NCBI GenBank assembly: GCA_902786725.1
Contig: CADADP010000003.1
Span: forward strand, 62,001-126,000
Length of the DNA stretch: 64,000 nucleotides
Source of the DNA: an uncultured Bacteroidales bacterium
Lineage (GTDB): Bacteria; Bacteroidota; Bacteroidia; Bacteroidales; Muribaculaceae
Reading direction: 5' to 3'
Position 1 is the stretch's first letter, and each line of letters starts with the position of its first letter. Below are positions 9,642-17,784 of the stretch, one piece after another. The position numbers were made by a program, and so were the translations under genes. The notes below the pieces were generated by a model that did not search any database, was not told the origin of the DNA, and saw only the letters and a program-made list of their open reading frames with translations.

Positions 9642-9666
9642 CCGTCATGCGACCCGCCACTCCGGC

Positions 9667-10893
9667 TCACTCCTCGTCATATTTCACATACAGGTAGTCA
9701 TTATACGGGAACCGTTGCGAGTGTATCTCTTTCGCTTTAGTGTAGAGTAGCCGTTTCAGTTCTTCGATATTTTCCTTGTTTTTAGCCGATATAAACACAC
9801 AATTCTCGCCCATCCGAGCCATCCACGTACGCCGCAACTCCTCAAGCGACACGTTCTCACGCGTGCGAGGTGTCAAGTCGTCGGCATCCTTCTCCACATA
9901 GCTGAACTGGTCTATTTTGTTAAACACCATCACCATCTCCTTGTCGCCGGCTCCACACACGTCCTGTAGGGTCTTATTCACCACCTCCACCTGCTCCTCA
10001 AACTGCGGATGCGACACATCCACCACATGCACCATTATGTCACTGTCGCGCACCTCATCCAGCGTGGTCTTGAACGACTCCACCAAATGAGTGGGCAACT
10101 TGCGGATAAAACCCACTGTATCGGTCAGCAAAAACGGCAAGTTTTCTATCACCACCTTGCGTACAGTGGTGTCGAGAGTGGCAAAAAGCTTATTTTCGGC
10201 AAACACTTCGCTTTTGCTCAGCACGTTCATCAGCGTTGACTTGCCCACATTAGTATAGCCCACGAGGGCTATGCGGGTGAGTTTGCCTCGATTCTTGCGC
10301 TGTATCACTTTCTGCTTGTCATACTGCGCCAACTTCTGCTTCAGTAGCGTTATCTTCGATTTCACTATTCGGCGGTCGGTCTCTATCTGTTCCTCGCCCG
10401 GACCGCGCATTCCTATTCCTCCGCGCTGGCGCTCCAAGTGTGTCCACATGCCCGTCAATCGCGGCAACAGATACTGATACTGCGCCAACTCCACTTGCAT
10501 CTTGGCGTTGGCAGTCTGAGCGCGCTTGGCAAATATATCCAGTATCAGGCTGGTTCGGTCCAGAACCTTCACTTTCACTTCCTTCTCTATGTTGCCCAGC
10601 TGCTTGGGAGTCAGGTCATCATCAAATATCACCAGACTCACATCGCTATCGGCCACATAAGCCGCTATCTCCTCAAGCTTGCCTTTACCCACAAATGTCG
10701 CCCTGTTGGGCACATCGCATCGCTGAGTGAATCGCTTCACGGTCTCAGCTCCTGCGGTCTCGGCAAGGAACTCCAGTTCGTCCAAATATTCCTTAGCCTT
10801 GCTCTCGCCCTGCTCAGGCGTTATTAAGCCCACCAGCACCGCCTTCTCCTCTTCTAGGAGGCTCACTCTCTTGCTGTCGTCTATCAGTCCCAT
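9667..10893 (-). CDS. hflX: GTPase HflX, ribosome-associated
   Basis: A 408-residue GTPase. The N-terminal HflX domain (about 15-195) contains the conserved glycine-rich GGIGMRGPGEEQIETDRR stretch. The G domain follows with G1 GYTNVGKS (212-219), G3 DTVGF (258-262), G4 NKID (325-328) and a C-terminal ISAK G5. HflX splits stalled or heat-damaged 70S ribosomes. It lies about 136 bp after the OmpH-like lipoprotein gene on the same strand, but a strong hairpin between them suggests separate transcripts. I could not identify a convincing promoter in the 38 bp between that hairpin and the start. Confidence 0.95.
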   Translation of the reverse strand: MGLIDDSKRVSLLEEEKAVLVGLITPEQGESKAKEYLDELEFLAETAGAETVKRFTQRCDVPNRATFVGKGKLEEIAAYVADSDVSLVIFDDDLTPKQLGNIEKEVKVKVLDRTSLILDIFAKRAQTANAKMQVELAQYQYLLPRLTGMWTHLERQRGGIGMRGPGEEQIETDRRIVKSKITLLKQKLAQYDKQKVIQRKNRGKLTRIALVGYTNVGKSTLMNVLSKSEVFAENKLFATLDTTVRKVVIENLPFLLTDTVGFIRKLPTHLVESFKTTLDEVRDSDIMVHVVDVSHPQFEEQVEVVNKTLQDVCGAGDKEMVMVFNKIDQFSYVEKDADDLTPRTRENVSLEELRRTWMARMGENCVFISAKNKENIEELKRLLYTKAKEIHSQRFPYNDYLYVKYDEE

Positions 10894-10931
10894 ATCTTGA
10901 CCTTTCTGGTAAAATATTTCATTAATCTAAA

Positions 10932-10970
10932 AATCGCCACAACCTTATGCCTCCACAAGGTGCAGCGATT
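10932..10970 (-). terminator. Intrinsic terminator after the OmpH-like gene
   Basis: AATCGC pairs with GCGATT and ACCTT with AAGGT in a two-part stem with a 10-nt apical loop. On the minus strand the hairpin is followed by TTTAGATT. It lies between the OmpH-like gene and hflX. Confidence 0.65.
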
Positions 10971-11029
10971 CTTTATGATGTTTCTCTCTGTCGAACAGTC
11001 GCTTTTGCCTCTCAAGATGTGCTGCCTTC

Positions 11030-11623
11030 TTATTTCTTGGCCTCAACCTTGTTATAGCGCTTATTCAGCCCCTTTATCACATCGTCGGTCACATCCAGCG
11101 CCGGATCTATATAGAAAGTGGCTGGCTTGCGCAATATCATTGTATAACCGCGCTGCTTGGCATATTCTGTCATGAAGTTGGTTATCGAGTCGGTCAACTG
11201 CTGAGTGTTCTGCGCCACCTCGTTCTGGATATTTTGTTGCAAACCGGCCATATACTTCTGAGCATCGTTCTGCATCTTCTGCAATTTCGCTTGGTCGGCA
11301 TTAAAACTGGCCTCGTCCAGGTAGCCGTTATTCTTATACTTCTGCTCCATCGTTGCGGCAAAGCGACTTATCTGATCGCCACGCTGCTGCTGGGCCGCGT
11401 CATATTGATTCTGACGGCGCAGCATGGCCTCGTTAATGTCCTTGGCCAGATTGTAATTCGCCATCAGCGAATCCTCATCCACATAGCGGATCACTTGCTG
11501 CTCGCCGGCCACCTTGGGCGAATTAGCCACAGCGGCTTTCTTCTCAGGCTTCGCGTTGCACGACACCATCAGCACCATCATCAGAGCCGCCAACGCGCTC
11601 ACTGTAATCTTAATCCAGTTCAT
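11030..11623 (-). CDS. OmpH/Skp-like periplasmic lipoprotein
   Basis: A 197-residue protein. I start it at 11623 because this puts a signal peptide (MNWIKITVSALAALMMVLMV) and lipobox MVSC (Cys22) at the N-terminus; the longer frame from 11710 would overlap the small membrane-protein gene. The mature part is a long charged and Gln-rich coiled coil (about 55-150, for example AQQQRGDQISRFAATMEQKY) flanked by short beta segments. The final VTDDVIKGLNKRYN is typical of Skp/OmpH chaperones, which hold unfolded outer-membrane proteins in the periplasm. The lipid anchor and single-copy setting, away from bamA, suggest a variant rather than the housekeeping Skp; this is inference. Confidence 0.85.
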   Translation of the reverse strand: MNWIKITVSALAALMMVLMVSCNAKPEKKAAVANSPKVAGEQQVIRYVDEDSLMANYNLAKDINEAMLRRQNQYDAAQQQRGDQISRFAATMEQKYKNNGYLDEASFNADQAKLQKMQNDAQKYMAGLQQNIQNEVAQNTQQLTDSITNFMTEYAKQRGYTMILRKPATFYIDPALDVTDDVIKGLNKRYNKVEAKK

Positions 11624-11645
11624 TTCTTTTCCTATGTTTTCTTTT

Positions 11646-11816
11646 TTACTTATAAAATTCTTCATCTTTGGCACACACGATACCGCGCTCGCGCATCGCC
11701 GGATTTCCATGTATGTGAGTGTTCGGAAAGCGACCGCCCTTCACGAAAAACACCTTCACGCCCAGTAGCGCCACCGCCACTCCCACAAGCAATATCACTA
11801 TCAATATCTGTGTCAA
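11646..11816 (-). CDS. Small single-pass membrane protein (56 codons)
   Basis: This frame lies 22 nt before the OmpH-like gene. Read from TTG at 11816 it encodes 56 residues: one hydrophobic segment (ILIVILLVGVAVALLGVKVF, about 4-23), then a basic tail FVKGGRFPNTHIHGNPAMRERGI and a terminal acidic KDEEFYK. The hydrophobic-helix plus KGGRFP layout resembles small conserved Bacteroidales membrane proteins that I recall, though I cannot run a search. There is no in-frame ATG: an ATG sits one base out of frame just upstream (ATGATAAG), and a single extra G would give ATGGATAAG and fuse it to this frame. The start is therefore either TTG or has been shifted by a one-base change. Function unknown. 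Confidence 0.6.
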   Translation of the reverse strand: MTQILIVILLVGVAVALLGVKVFFVKGGRFPNTHIHGNPAMRERGIVCAKDEEFYK

Positions 11817-11855
11817 CTTATCATTCTTTTATCGGTTTTCACCTCAAGTTTCGTG

Positions 11856-11863
11856 CAAAGATA
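11856..11863 (-). promoter_or_regulatory. -7 promoter box for the small protein / OmpH-like unit
   Basis: TATCTTTG on the minus strand matches TAnnTTTG exactly, about 40 nt before the small membrane-protein gene. No good -33 match is present at the usual distance. Confidence 0.5.
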
Positions 11864-11907
11864 GAAAACGTTTGCAATATTTTCACGTTCATTTCAAAAA
11901 TATTTTG

Positions 11908-11915
11908 TATCTTTA
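11908..11915 (+). promoter_or_regulatory. Putative -7 box for pepD
   Basis: TATCTTTA is one base off TAnnTTTG and lies 84 nt before the pepD start, divergent from the minus-strand box at 11856. The -33 element is weak. Confidence 0.4.
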
Positions 11916-11999
11916 CACCAACATTAGGCTCTTTTTAACTTTTTTTTGCCCTACATTCTGATTATAACATATTATTAACAACATATTTTTATTCTTACT

Positions 12000-13460
12000 A
12001 TGACTATTACTGATCTTAAACCGTCACGAGTGTGGCAAATTTTTCACGAGATTACTCAAGTGCCACGTCCATCGGGGAACCTCGACAAAATCCGCAACTG
12101 GCTCGTATCTTTCGCTCAGAAACACGGCCTCGAATACAAAATCGACCAAGTTGGTAACGTAGCCATATTCCGTCCTGCGGCACCGGGCTTCGAAAATGCA
12201 AAGAAAGTCGTTCTCCAAGGGCACATGGATATGGTAGCTGAAAAAGCTTCCAATTCTAACCACGACTTCAACAATGACCCGATACAGACTATTATCGACG
12301 GCGAATGGGTCCGCGCCAACAACACCACTCTCGGTGCCGACGACGGCCTGGGACTGGCCATCGCTCTCGCAGCCATCACCGACCCCGACATTAAGTGTGG
12401 CGCACTCGAAGCGCTCGCCACAGTTGACGAGGAGACTGGACTCACCGGCGCTTCCAACATTAAGCCCGATATGCTCCAAGGCGACTACCTCCTTAACCTC
12501 GATAGCGAAGACGACGGCGTTATCACCATCGGCTGCGCTGGTGGTCTGGTTTCTATTGCCACATTCGATTACAAGCCCACACCGGCACAAGCTGGGCTCA
12601 TTTTCTTCGAGCTCAGCCTGCTCAGTCTTCATGGAGGACACTCTGGCACCGACATCAACTGCGGTTACGCCAGTGCCACCAAGCTTATAGCTCGTCTCCT
12701 CTGGACCATCAAGCAGGATATTCCGTTCCAGCTCGCTTGCATCGACTCCGGAAACCTCCACAACGCCATTTCTCGCGACGCTAAGGCCGTTATCGGGATC
12801 AATCCGGCCGACAAAGAAAAACTCGCCGTTATCTTCAATCGTTTCGTGGCCGAAATCCAAAACGAATACCGCCACACCGAGAAGAACATGGACTGCCGTT
12901 GCGTCAGCGTTGATGCCCCGGAAACCGTTATCGACTGCGACACCGCCTCTCGTCTCATCGACGCCGTCTTCGTTGCTCCTCATGGCGTTTACTCCATGAG
13001 TCTCGAAATGGAAGGACTCGTCGAAACTTCCACCAACTTGGCCAGCGTCAAGATGCGCCCGGGCAACAAACTGGTTATCGAAGGTTTCCACCGCTCCGCA
13101 GTGGAGAGCCGCAAAATGGAACTCGCTAACCAGATGGAGACCATCTTCCGTCTCGCCGGTGCATCCGTAACCAACGAAGGTGGATACCAGGGATGGGAAC
13201 CTGACACTAACAGCCGCATCCTTAACATCGCCATCGACTGCTGGAACAATCTCTACGGCGTTAAGCCTAAAGTCGAAGCCATACACGCTGGACTCGAGTG
13301 TGGACTCTTCCTCAAGGTCTGCCCGCACATGGACATGATTTCCTACGGACCCACACTCAAGGACGTGCACTCCCCGCAAGAGCGGTGCCACATCCCCGCA
13401 GTGCAAAAGGGCTGGGACTTCACAGTGGCCATTCTCAACGCCGTAGCACAAGAAAAATAA
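12000..13460 (+). CDS. pepD: Aminoacyl-histidine dipeptidase (M20/PepD)
   Basis: A 486-residue cytosolic dinuclear zinc peptidase of family M20, which cleaves Xaa-His and other dipeptides. Metal and catalytic residues are visible: GHMDM (His75, Asp77), the bridging Asp in LGADDG (114-115), the Glu pair in VDEETG (144-145), and the later LDSED segment (Asp of the second site). A dimerisation lid domain interrupts the catalytic domain, as usual in PepD. It stands alone with its own upstream promoter-like box and a strong terminator at 13508. A long open frame on the opposite strand is a coding shadow of this GC-rich gene. Confidence 0.96.
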   Translation: MTITDLKPSRVWQIFHEITQVPRPSGNLDKIRNWLVSFAQKHGLEYKIDQVGNVAIFRPAAPGFENAKKVVLQGHMDMVAEKASNSNHDFNNDPIQTIIDGEWVRANNTTLGADDGLGLAIALAAITDPDIKCGALEALATVDEETGLTGASNIKPDMLQGDYLLNLDSEDDGVITIGCAGGLVSIATFDYKPTPAQAGLIFFELSLLSLHGGHSGTDINCGYASATKLIARLLWTIKQDIPFQLACIDSGNLHNAISRDAKAVIGINPADKEKLAVIFNRFVAEIQNEYRHTEKNMDCRCVSVDAPETVIDCDTASRLIDAVFVAPHGVYSMSLEMEGLVETSTNLASVKMRPGNKLVIEGFHRSAVESRKMELANQMETIFRLAGASVTNEGGYQGWEPDTNSRILNIAIDCWNNLYGVKPKVEAIHAGLECGLFLKVCPHMDMISYGPTLKDVHSPQERCHIPAVQKGWDFTVAILNAVAQEK

Positions 13461-13507
13461 CGTCAATAGCACACAACTAACGTGAGCTATACACCGATTT
13501 GGATTAA

Positions 13508-13544
13508 AAGAGTCCTCGCAGGTACAGGTCTCGCGAGGGCTCTT
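13508..13544 (+). terminator. Terminator after pepD
   Basis: AAGAG-CCTCGC pairs with GCGAGG-CTCTT around a 13-nt loop, with one T:G mismatch in the stem, followed by CGTTTT. It lies 48 bp after the pepD stop. Confidence 0.75.
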
Positions 13545-13710
13545 CGTTTTAAGTGTCTTTGTGTTTTTCATGGTATCTATTCTTTTCGCAATTACACTTC
13601 ACATAGGGCGACATCTCTCTCACCCCGACGCCGCAAAATTAATATTACACCTGGGCAATATCAGTACCCACACATCATAAAACATCTTAACGAACCGCAT
13701 TTTTCTCAAC

Positions 13711-14415
13711 ATGGACGTAGTTTACGAAGACAACCACATCATCATCGTCAACAAAGCCCCTGGCGAAATTGTTCAGGGCGACAAGACCGGCGACACGCCT
13801 ATCGTTGAGTCACTGAAACAGTGGCTAAAAGTCAAGTACAACAAGCCCGGAAACGTGTTTTGCGGTGTCACACACCGCATCGACCGCCCCACCTCGGGGC
13901 TCGTGGTCTTCGCCAAGACAAGCAAGGCGCTCACTCGCATGAACGACCTCTTCCGCCGTGGCGATGTCCACAAGACTTACTGGGCCATAACCGCCTGCCC
14001 ACCGCCAAAAACGGCCGATACTCTCACACACTTCCTCCGTTCTGTGGAGAAAAACAACAAAACATACATCGCCACACCCTCTCATCCCGACGCAAAAAAG
14101 GCACAACTTCGATATCGTCTCATCGCCTCCTCCGAGCGCTACCACCTGCTCGAAATCGAACTTCTCACCGGTCGCAAACACCAAATCCGAGCCCAACTCG
14201 CCGCTATCGGTTGCCCCATCAAGGGCGACCTCAAATATGGCGCGCCTCGCAGCAACCCCGACGGCAGCATTTGCCTCCAGTCACACCGCATCTGGTTCAC
14301 TCATCCGGTTTCAGGCAGCACAATCGACGTCACCGCGACGCCGCCAGCCGACGTCCTCTGGCAAACTCTCGCCAAGCAAGCCGCCGAACACCCCATTTTA
14401 TCACCGCAACAATAA
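13711..14415 (+). CDS. RluA-family pseudouridine synthase
   Basis: A 234-residue single-domain pseudouridine synthase without an S4 domain. It starts MDVVYEDNHIIIVNKAPGE, the usual beta-strand opening. The catalytic motif is HRIDRPTSGLVVFAKT (about 52-67), with the active Asp in the RIDRPTSG form of the RluA HRLDxxTSG motif. Further family motifs are TGRKHQIRAQLAAIGCPIKGD (about 154-174) and the C-terminal LQSHRIWFTHPV. It isomerises specific uridines in rRNA or tRNA; which one (RluA, RluC/D or TruC type) cannot be told from the sequence. It lies 72 bp before the fumarase gene. Confidence 0.92.
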   Translation: MDVVYEDNHIIIVNKAPGEIVQGDKTGDTPIVESLKQWLKVKYNKPGNVFCGVTHRIDRPTSGLVVFAKTSKALTRMNDLFRRGDVHKTYWAITACPPPKTADTLTHFLRSVEKNNKTYIATPSHPDAKKAQLRYRLIASSERYHLLEIELLTGRKHQIRAQLAAIGCPIKGDLKYGAPRSNPDGSICLQSHRIWFTHPVSGSTIDVTATPPADVLWQTLAKQAAEHPILSPQQ

Positions 14416-14436
14416 CGTTTCTTCCAACTTTTTCAC

Positions 14437-14444
14437 TAATTTTG
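14437..14444 (+). promoter_or_regulatory. -7 promoter box for fumarase
   Basis: TAATTTTG matches TAnnTTTG exactly and lies 44 nt before the fumarase ATG at 14488. The -33 position is not conserved. Confidence 0.5.
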
Positions 14445-14487
14445 CATTCATCTAAGTAATAACTGATTTAAACCTGTTTTTTATAAA

Positions 14488-16134
14488 ATGGCAAACATTC
14501 CCGATTTTAAGTACGCTCCCATGTTCCAACAGGGACAAGACAACACACGCTACCGCCTCATCTCCAAAGAGGGCGTCAGCACCGCCAATTTCGAAGGTAA
14601 AGAAATCCTCAAGGTCAGCAAAGAAGCTCTCACACTGCTCGCTCAGCAGGCTTTCCACGATGTGGAATTTATGCTCCGACGCGAGCACAACCTGCAAGTG
14701 GCGCAGATTCTACACGACCCAGAAGCCTCAGAAAACGACAAATACGTAGCACTCCAGTTCCTGCGCAACGCCGAAACAGCCGCCAAGGGCATTCTGCCGT
14801 TCTGTCAAGACACCGGCACTGCCATCATTCACGGCGAAAAGGGACAACAGGTCTGGACAGGCTTCTGCGACGAGGAGGCTTTGTCGCTCGGTGTCTATAA
14901 CACCTACACCACCGACAACCTTCGCTACTCACAGAATGCTCCGATCAATATGTACGACGAAGTCAACACTCGATGCAACCTCCCTGCACAAATCGACATC
15001 GAAGCCACCGAAGGCGCCGAATACCGCTTCGTAATGGTAGCTAAAGGCGGCGGTTCTGCCAATAAGACCTATTTCTACCCAATGACCAAGGCCACCATAC
15101 AGAACGAAGGCACCCTTCTGCCTTTCTTGGTTGAAAAGATGAAGAGTCTCGGCACCGCCGCCTGCCCGCCTTATCACATCGCTTTCGTCATTGGCGGAAC
15201 AAGCGCCGAGAAAAACCTGCTCACCGTTAAACTCGCTTCTATCAAGTTCTACGACTCTCTGCCCACTACCGGCGACGAGACAGGACGCGCCTTCCGCGAC
15301 ATCGACCTCGAGCAGAAACTGCTCGCCGAAGCTCAGAAAATAGGGCTTGGCGCACAGTTTGGCGGAAAGGCTTTCGCTCACGATATACGCGTCGTGCGAC
15401 TGCCGCGACACGGAGCCAGTTGCCCCATCGGAATGGGAGTAAGTTGCTCGGCCGACCGTAACATCAAGGCTAAAATCAATCGCGACGGAATCTGGCTTGA
15501 ACAAATGGACGCCAACCCCACCGAACTCATCCCGGAACAACTCAGACGTCCGGGCGAAGGTGGCAAGGGAGTGGAAATAGACCTCGATAAGGGTATCGAC
15601 GCCGTCCGTCAAGAACTCTCAAAATACCCGGTTAGCACACGCGTCAACCTGCGCGGCACCATCATCGTGGCTCGCGACATAGCTCACGCTCGCCTCAAAG
15701 CTCGCCTCGACGCCGGACAAGATATGCCTCAGTATTTCAAGGACCATCCCATTCTTTATGCCGGACCGGCCAAGACTCCCGATGGCTATCCATGCGGATC
15801 TATGGGCCCCACAACGGCCAATCGCATGGACCCCTATGTGGATGAATTCCAAGAGCACGGCGCATCTCTTGTTATGATTGCCAAGGGCAACCGCACTCAA
15901 GAAGTCACCGATGCCTGCAAGAAACACGGTGGTTTCTATCTCGGCACAATCGGCGGTGCTGCCGCGGTGCTCTCTCAGACCAGCATCAAGAGCATCGAGT
16001 GCGTCGAGTACCCCGAACTCGGAATGGAAGCCATTTGGAAAATCACAGTTGAAGACTTCCCTGCATTCATCCTGGTTGACGACAAAGGCAACGACTTCTT
16101 CAAGCAGATAGGCCGCAACTGTGCATGCCACTAA
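14488..16134 (+). CDS. Fumarate hydratase, class I (iron-sulfur)
   Basis: A 548-residue fused class I fumarase (alpha plus beta parts in one chain), which interconverts fumarate and malate. The three cluster-ligand cysteines expected for the [4Fe-4S] site are visible in FCQDTGTA (about Cys112), in the [18 protein letters not shown] region, and in the [12 protein letters not shown] part that follows the second group. The C-terminal beta domain includes [20 protein letters not shown] and the catalytic-site [12 protein letters not shown], ending IGRNCACH. In anaerobic Bacteroidales this serves the reductive branch to succinate. The cluster makes the enzyme oxygen-sensitive. It is monocistronic, with its own -7 box and a terminator after the stop. 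Confidence 0.95.
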   Translation: MANIPDFKYAPMFQQGQDNTRYRLISKEGVSTANFEGKEILKVSKEALTLLAQQAFHDVEFMLRREHNLQVAQILHDPEASENDKYVALQFLRNAETAAKGILPFCQDTGTAIIHGEKGQQVWTGFCDEEALSLGVYNTYTTDNLRYSQNAPINMYDEVNTRCNLPAQIDIEATEGAEYRFVMVAKGGGSANKTYFYPMTKATIQNEGTLLPFLVEKMKSLGTAACPPYHIAFVIGGTSAEKNLLTVKLASIKFYDSLPTTGDETGRAFRDIDLEQKLLAEAQKIGLGAQFGGKAFAHDIRVVRLPRHGASCPIGMGVSCSADRNIKAKINRDGIWLEQMDANPTELIPEQLRRPGEGGKGVEIDLDKGIDAVRQELSKYPVSTRVNLRGTIIVARDIAHARLKARLDAGQDMPQYFKDHPILYAGPAKTPDGYPCGSMGPTTANRMDPYVDEFQEHGASLVMIAKGNRTQEVTDACKKHGGFYLGTIGGAAAVLSQTSIKSIECVEYPELGMEAIWKITVEDFPAFILVDDKGNDFFKQIGRNCACH

Positions 16135-16186
16135 CCACGCACAATAACGCTAAGCGACATTACGGAGAAAATAACTCCTTATTAAC

Positions 16187-16217
16187 GCACCCCTTCCACA
16201 AGCACTGGAGGGGGTGC
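16187..16217 (+). terminator. Terminator after fumarase
   Basis: A 12-bp stem of GCACCCCTTCCA with TGGAGGGGGTGC (one T:G pair) around a 7-nt loop, followed by TCATTTTCC. Confidence 0.8.
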
Positions 16218-16321
16218 TCATTTTCCACTTCTGCATCATCCACACCACCATTAACCCTCGCGTCCCGCCCTTCAATCCTCGCCTTAACCACTACACCTCA
16301 TCATACTCTCATCTGCCTATT

Positions 16322-16448
16322 ATGGCTATTGGCCATATTGCACCCATAAGACTTATTGTTTCCCACACATGGCTATTGGCCATATTGGACCCATAAGACT
16401 TATTATTTTCCACACATGGCTATTTGCCATATTGAGCCCATAAGTTAC
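16322..16448. repeat. Three 47-bp direct repeats (2 full, 1 partial)
   Basis: Units begin at 16322, 16369 and 16416, an exact 47-bp period. Units 1 and 2 match at 44 of 47 positions; unit 3 matches over about 29 bp and then diverges. Each unit starts ATGGCTATTGGCCATATTG and contains CCCATAAGACTTAT. A related 31-bp copy lies at 9611-9641. There are no unique spacers between units, so it is not CRISPR. It resembles short intergenic repeat families common in Bacteroidales genomes. Confidence 0.85.
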
Positions 16449-16551
16449 TTCTACTTATTTCTTAGGCATGACCTATGTGGAGGTCTGAATAGTTACCACC
16501 CCACACCCGTGTTAATAAATGTTAATAAGGAGCTAAATTCTCAACAAATCT

Positions 16552-16583
16552 CTTGCCGGTCCACAGTTTTATTCGTACCTTTG
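16552..16583 (+). promoter_or_regulatory. Promoter of tRNA-fMet
   Basis: CTTG at 16552-16555, a 20-nt spacer, and TACCTTTG at 16576-16583: a full match to the Bacteroidota consensus, ending 10 nt before the mature tRNA 5' end. Confidence 0.85.
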
Positions 16584-16593
16584 CACCGCAAAT

Positions 16594-16665
<72 letters not shown>

Positions 16666-16667
16666 CT

Positions 16668-16695
16668 AAATAGGCTGGTTTTCACCAGCCTATTT
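16668..16695 (+). terminator. Terminator after tRNA-fMet
   Basis: AAATAGGCTGGT pairs perfectly with ACCAGCCTATTT around a TTTC loop, followed by CCTTT. It begins 3 nt after the tRNA. Confidence 0.9.
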
Positions 16696-16789
16696 CCTTT
16701 ACTATGCCGCCTTGCACGCCGACAGCCACCACTCTAAAACGCACCTTTAATCCCACACCCCCTATTAATCCCACGCAACTATACCAAAA

Positions 16790-16812
16790 ATGCCCGGCGC
16801 ACTGCCAGGCAT
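16790..16812 (-). terminator. Terminator after the thioredoxin-fold gene
   Basis: ATGCC-GGC pairs with GCC-GGCAT, with one C/A mismatch and a 5-nt loop. On the minus strand it is followed by TTTTTGG. It lies 28 bp after the stop of the gene that ends at 16841. Confidence 0.8.
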
Positions 16813-16840
16813 CATCACTTCTAACAATCCTCAATCGGAA

Positions 16841-17323
16841 TCAAATCTGTTGCAACTCACTCATCTCCGGATTCACCGCCACTATCACACCTTCTGGATT
16901 AATCAGAAACGTTGAGTAACCATTCTCCTGGCGCCACAGTTCCATAAGGCGCATCCGTTGTTCATCGTTGCAGTAAAATTGTGTTCCCTGTGTCAGATTG
17001 TCCATCTTGCAGATCTCCTCAAACAAGCTCTCAGTACGGTCAAAATTAACCGACAAGTGGACAACTCCTTCTTTCTTATCTGCCATGCGGTCGTATTGCA
17101 GATTCTTCACCCGAGAACTCGCGTCGCCCGACGACCAAAACGTCAGCAACACATAGCCTCCGCGATGACTCTGTAACGACATCTTTCCAGCTTTGCAGTC
17201 CAACTCCAACTGGGGCGCCTCGTGACCAACCTTGCTGTCAACCACTTTCGTACTCCCCACCGAGGTAAACACGATAAGAAAAGCCACAGTCACAATCGTG
17301 AACAGTGTTTTTGTCATATTCAT
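16841..17323 (-). CDS. Secreted thioredoxin-fold protein lacking the redox CxxC
   Basis: A 160-residue protein, started at 17323 (MNMTKTLFTIVTVAFLIVF), which gives a clean signal peptide or N-terminal anchor; MTKT at 17317 is equally possible. The mature part has a TlpA/peroxiredoxin-like layout: GHEAPQLELDCKAGKMSL, then YVLLTFWSSGDASSRVKN where the active-site WCxxC would be, then HLSVNFDRTES and a C-terminal TFLINPEGVIVAVNP. The two active cysteines are absent (Asp and Ser stand in their places), so it cannot do thiol exchange by the usual mechanism. It may be a binding or scaffold version. A perfect promoter lies about 140 nt upstream. Confidence 0.75.
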   Translation of the reverse strand: MNMTKTLFTIVTVAFLIVFTSVGSTKVVDSKVGHEAPQLELDCKAGKMSLQSHRGGYVLLTFWSSGDASSRVKNLQYDRMADKKEGVVHLSVNFDRTESLFEEICKMDNLTQGTQFYCNDEQRMRLMELWRQENGYSTFLINPEGVIVAVNPEMSELQQI

Positions 17324-17784
17324 TATTTTTCGTTCAACTTCAGAGCACAACCTCAACGTCTGTTTTCAAACCGTCGCTTTGGCTCGCCCTTGCCGTGTTT
17401 CGGCACATGACCACCGCTGTGGCCACCGCAAAGTCACTCTTCGCTCCTTCGCTTTTGCGCTGCAAAGTTACACACTTTTTCGCAACCTCACAAATCATTG
17501 AAATGTTATTTTTTGCCAATCCGTTGTACGCCAACGCTTTAGAATTTTATTCAAAATCGGCAATTCTTAAAAGCAACAACCTGTTAACTTAAAACGTTAA
17601 AACTCGCGCCAGCACGCGATTCTCGCTATCATATCTCACATCCTCCATCGTCCTCTTTTTTAACACTCAATCGTTTGCACTCCCTTTTTTCGTTTTTTCT
17701 CAAATAATTAGCCCATCTCCCACTTTTTTCCTATCTTTAACAATTCAAACTTCATCCACAAACCACCAAGAACTGCTTTTAATC
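17324..17784. other. Divergent intergenic region, thioredoxin-fold / DUF695-like genes
   Basis: 461 bp. It has a strong minus-strand promoter at 17463-17494, which implies a 5' leader of about 135 nt, and a weak plus-strand -7 box (TATCTTTA, 17732-17739) 46 nt before the next gene. Short open frames cross the promoter and look non-coding. Confidence 0.6.
17463..17494 (-). promoter_or_regulatory. Promoter of the thioredoxin-fold gene
   Basis: On the minus strand: TTTG (17491-17494), a 20-nt spacer, then TAACTTTG (17463-17470). This is an exact consensus match. Confidence 0.8.

Larger units (their letters stand above)
9026..9666. other. 641-bp intergenic region upstream of the SusC operon
   Basis: No credible gene is present. 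The region is AT-rich at 9240-9560, typical of a Bacteroidota promoter region. It contains a possible minus-strand promoter element at 9278-9285, which would leave a 5' leader of about 250 nt before susC, and a 31-bp copy of a dispersed repeat at 9611-9641 just past the end of hflX. I see no strong hairpin that would name a riboswitch. Confidence 0.6.
16135..16593. other. Intergenic region between fumarase and tRNA-fMet
   Basis: 459 bp with no credible gene. It holds the fumarase terminator (16187-16217), a run of three 47-bp direct repeats (16322-16448) and the tRNA promoter (16552-16583). Confidence 0.75.

Noticed and set aside
11624..11710. N-terminal extension of the OmpH-like protein from ATG at 11710
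   Set aside because: It would bury the signal peptide 29 residues inside the protein and overlaps the small membrane-protein gene.
12024..13571. A 515-codon open frame on the strand opposite pepD
   Set aside because: It mirrors pepD codons, has no protein motif, and the forward frame encodes a complete M20 dipeptidase; it is a coding shadow.
16322..16448. Possible CRISPR array
   Set aside because: The three units are tandem with no unique spacers between them, and no cas genes are in the window.
17340..17534. 64-codon minus-strand frame upstream of the thioredoxin-fold gene
   Set aside because: It overlaps the perfect promoter at 17463-17494 and has no conserved-looking sequence.
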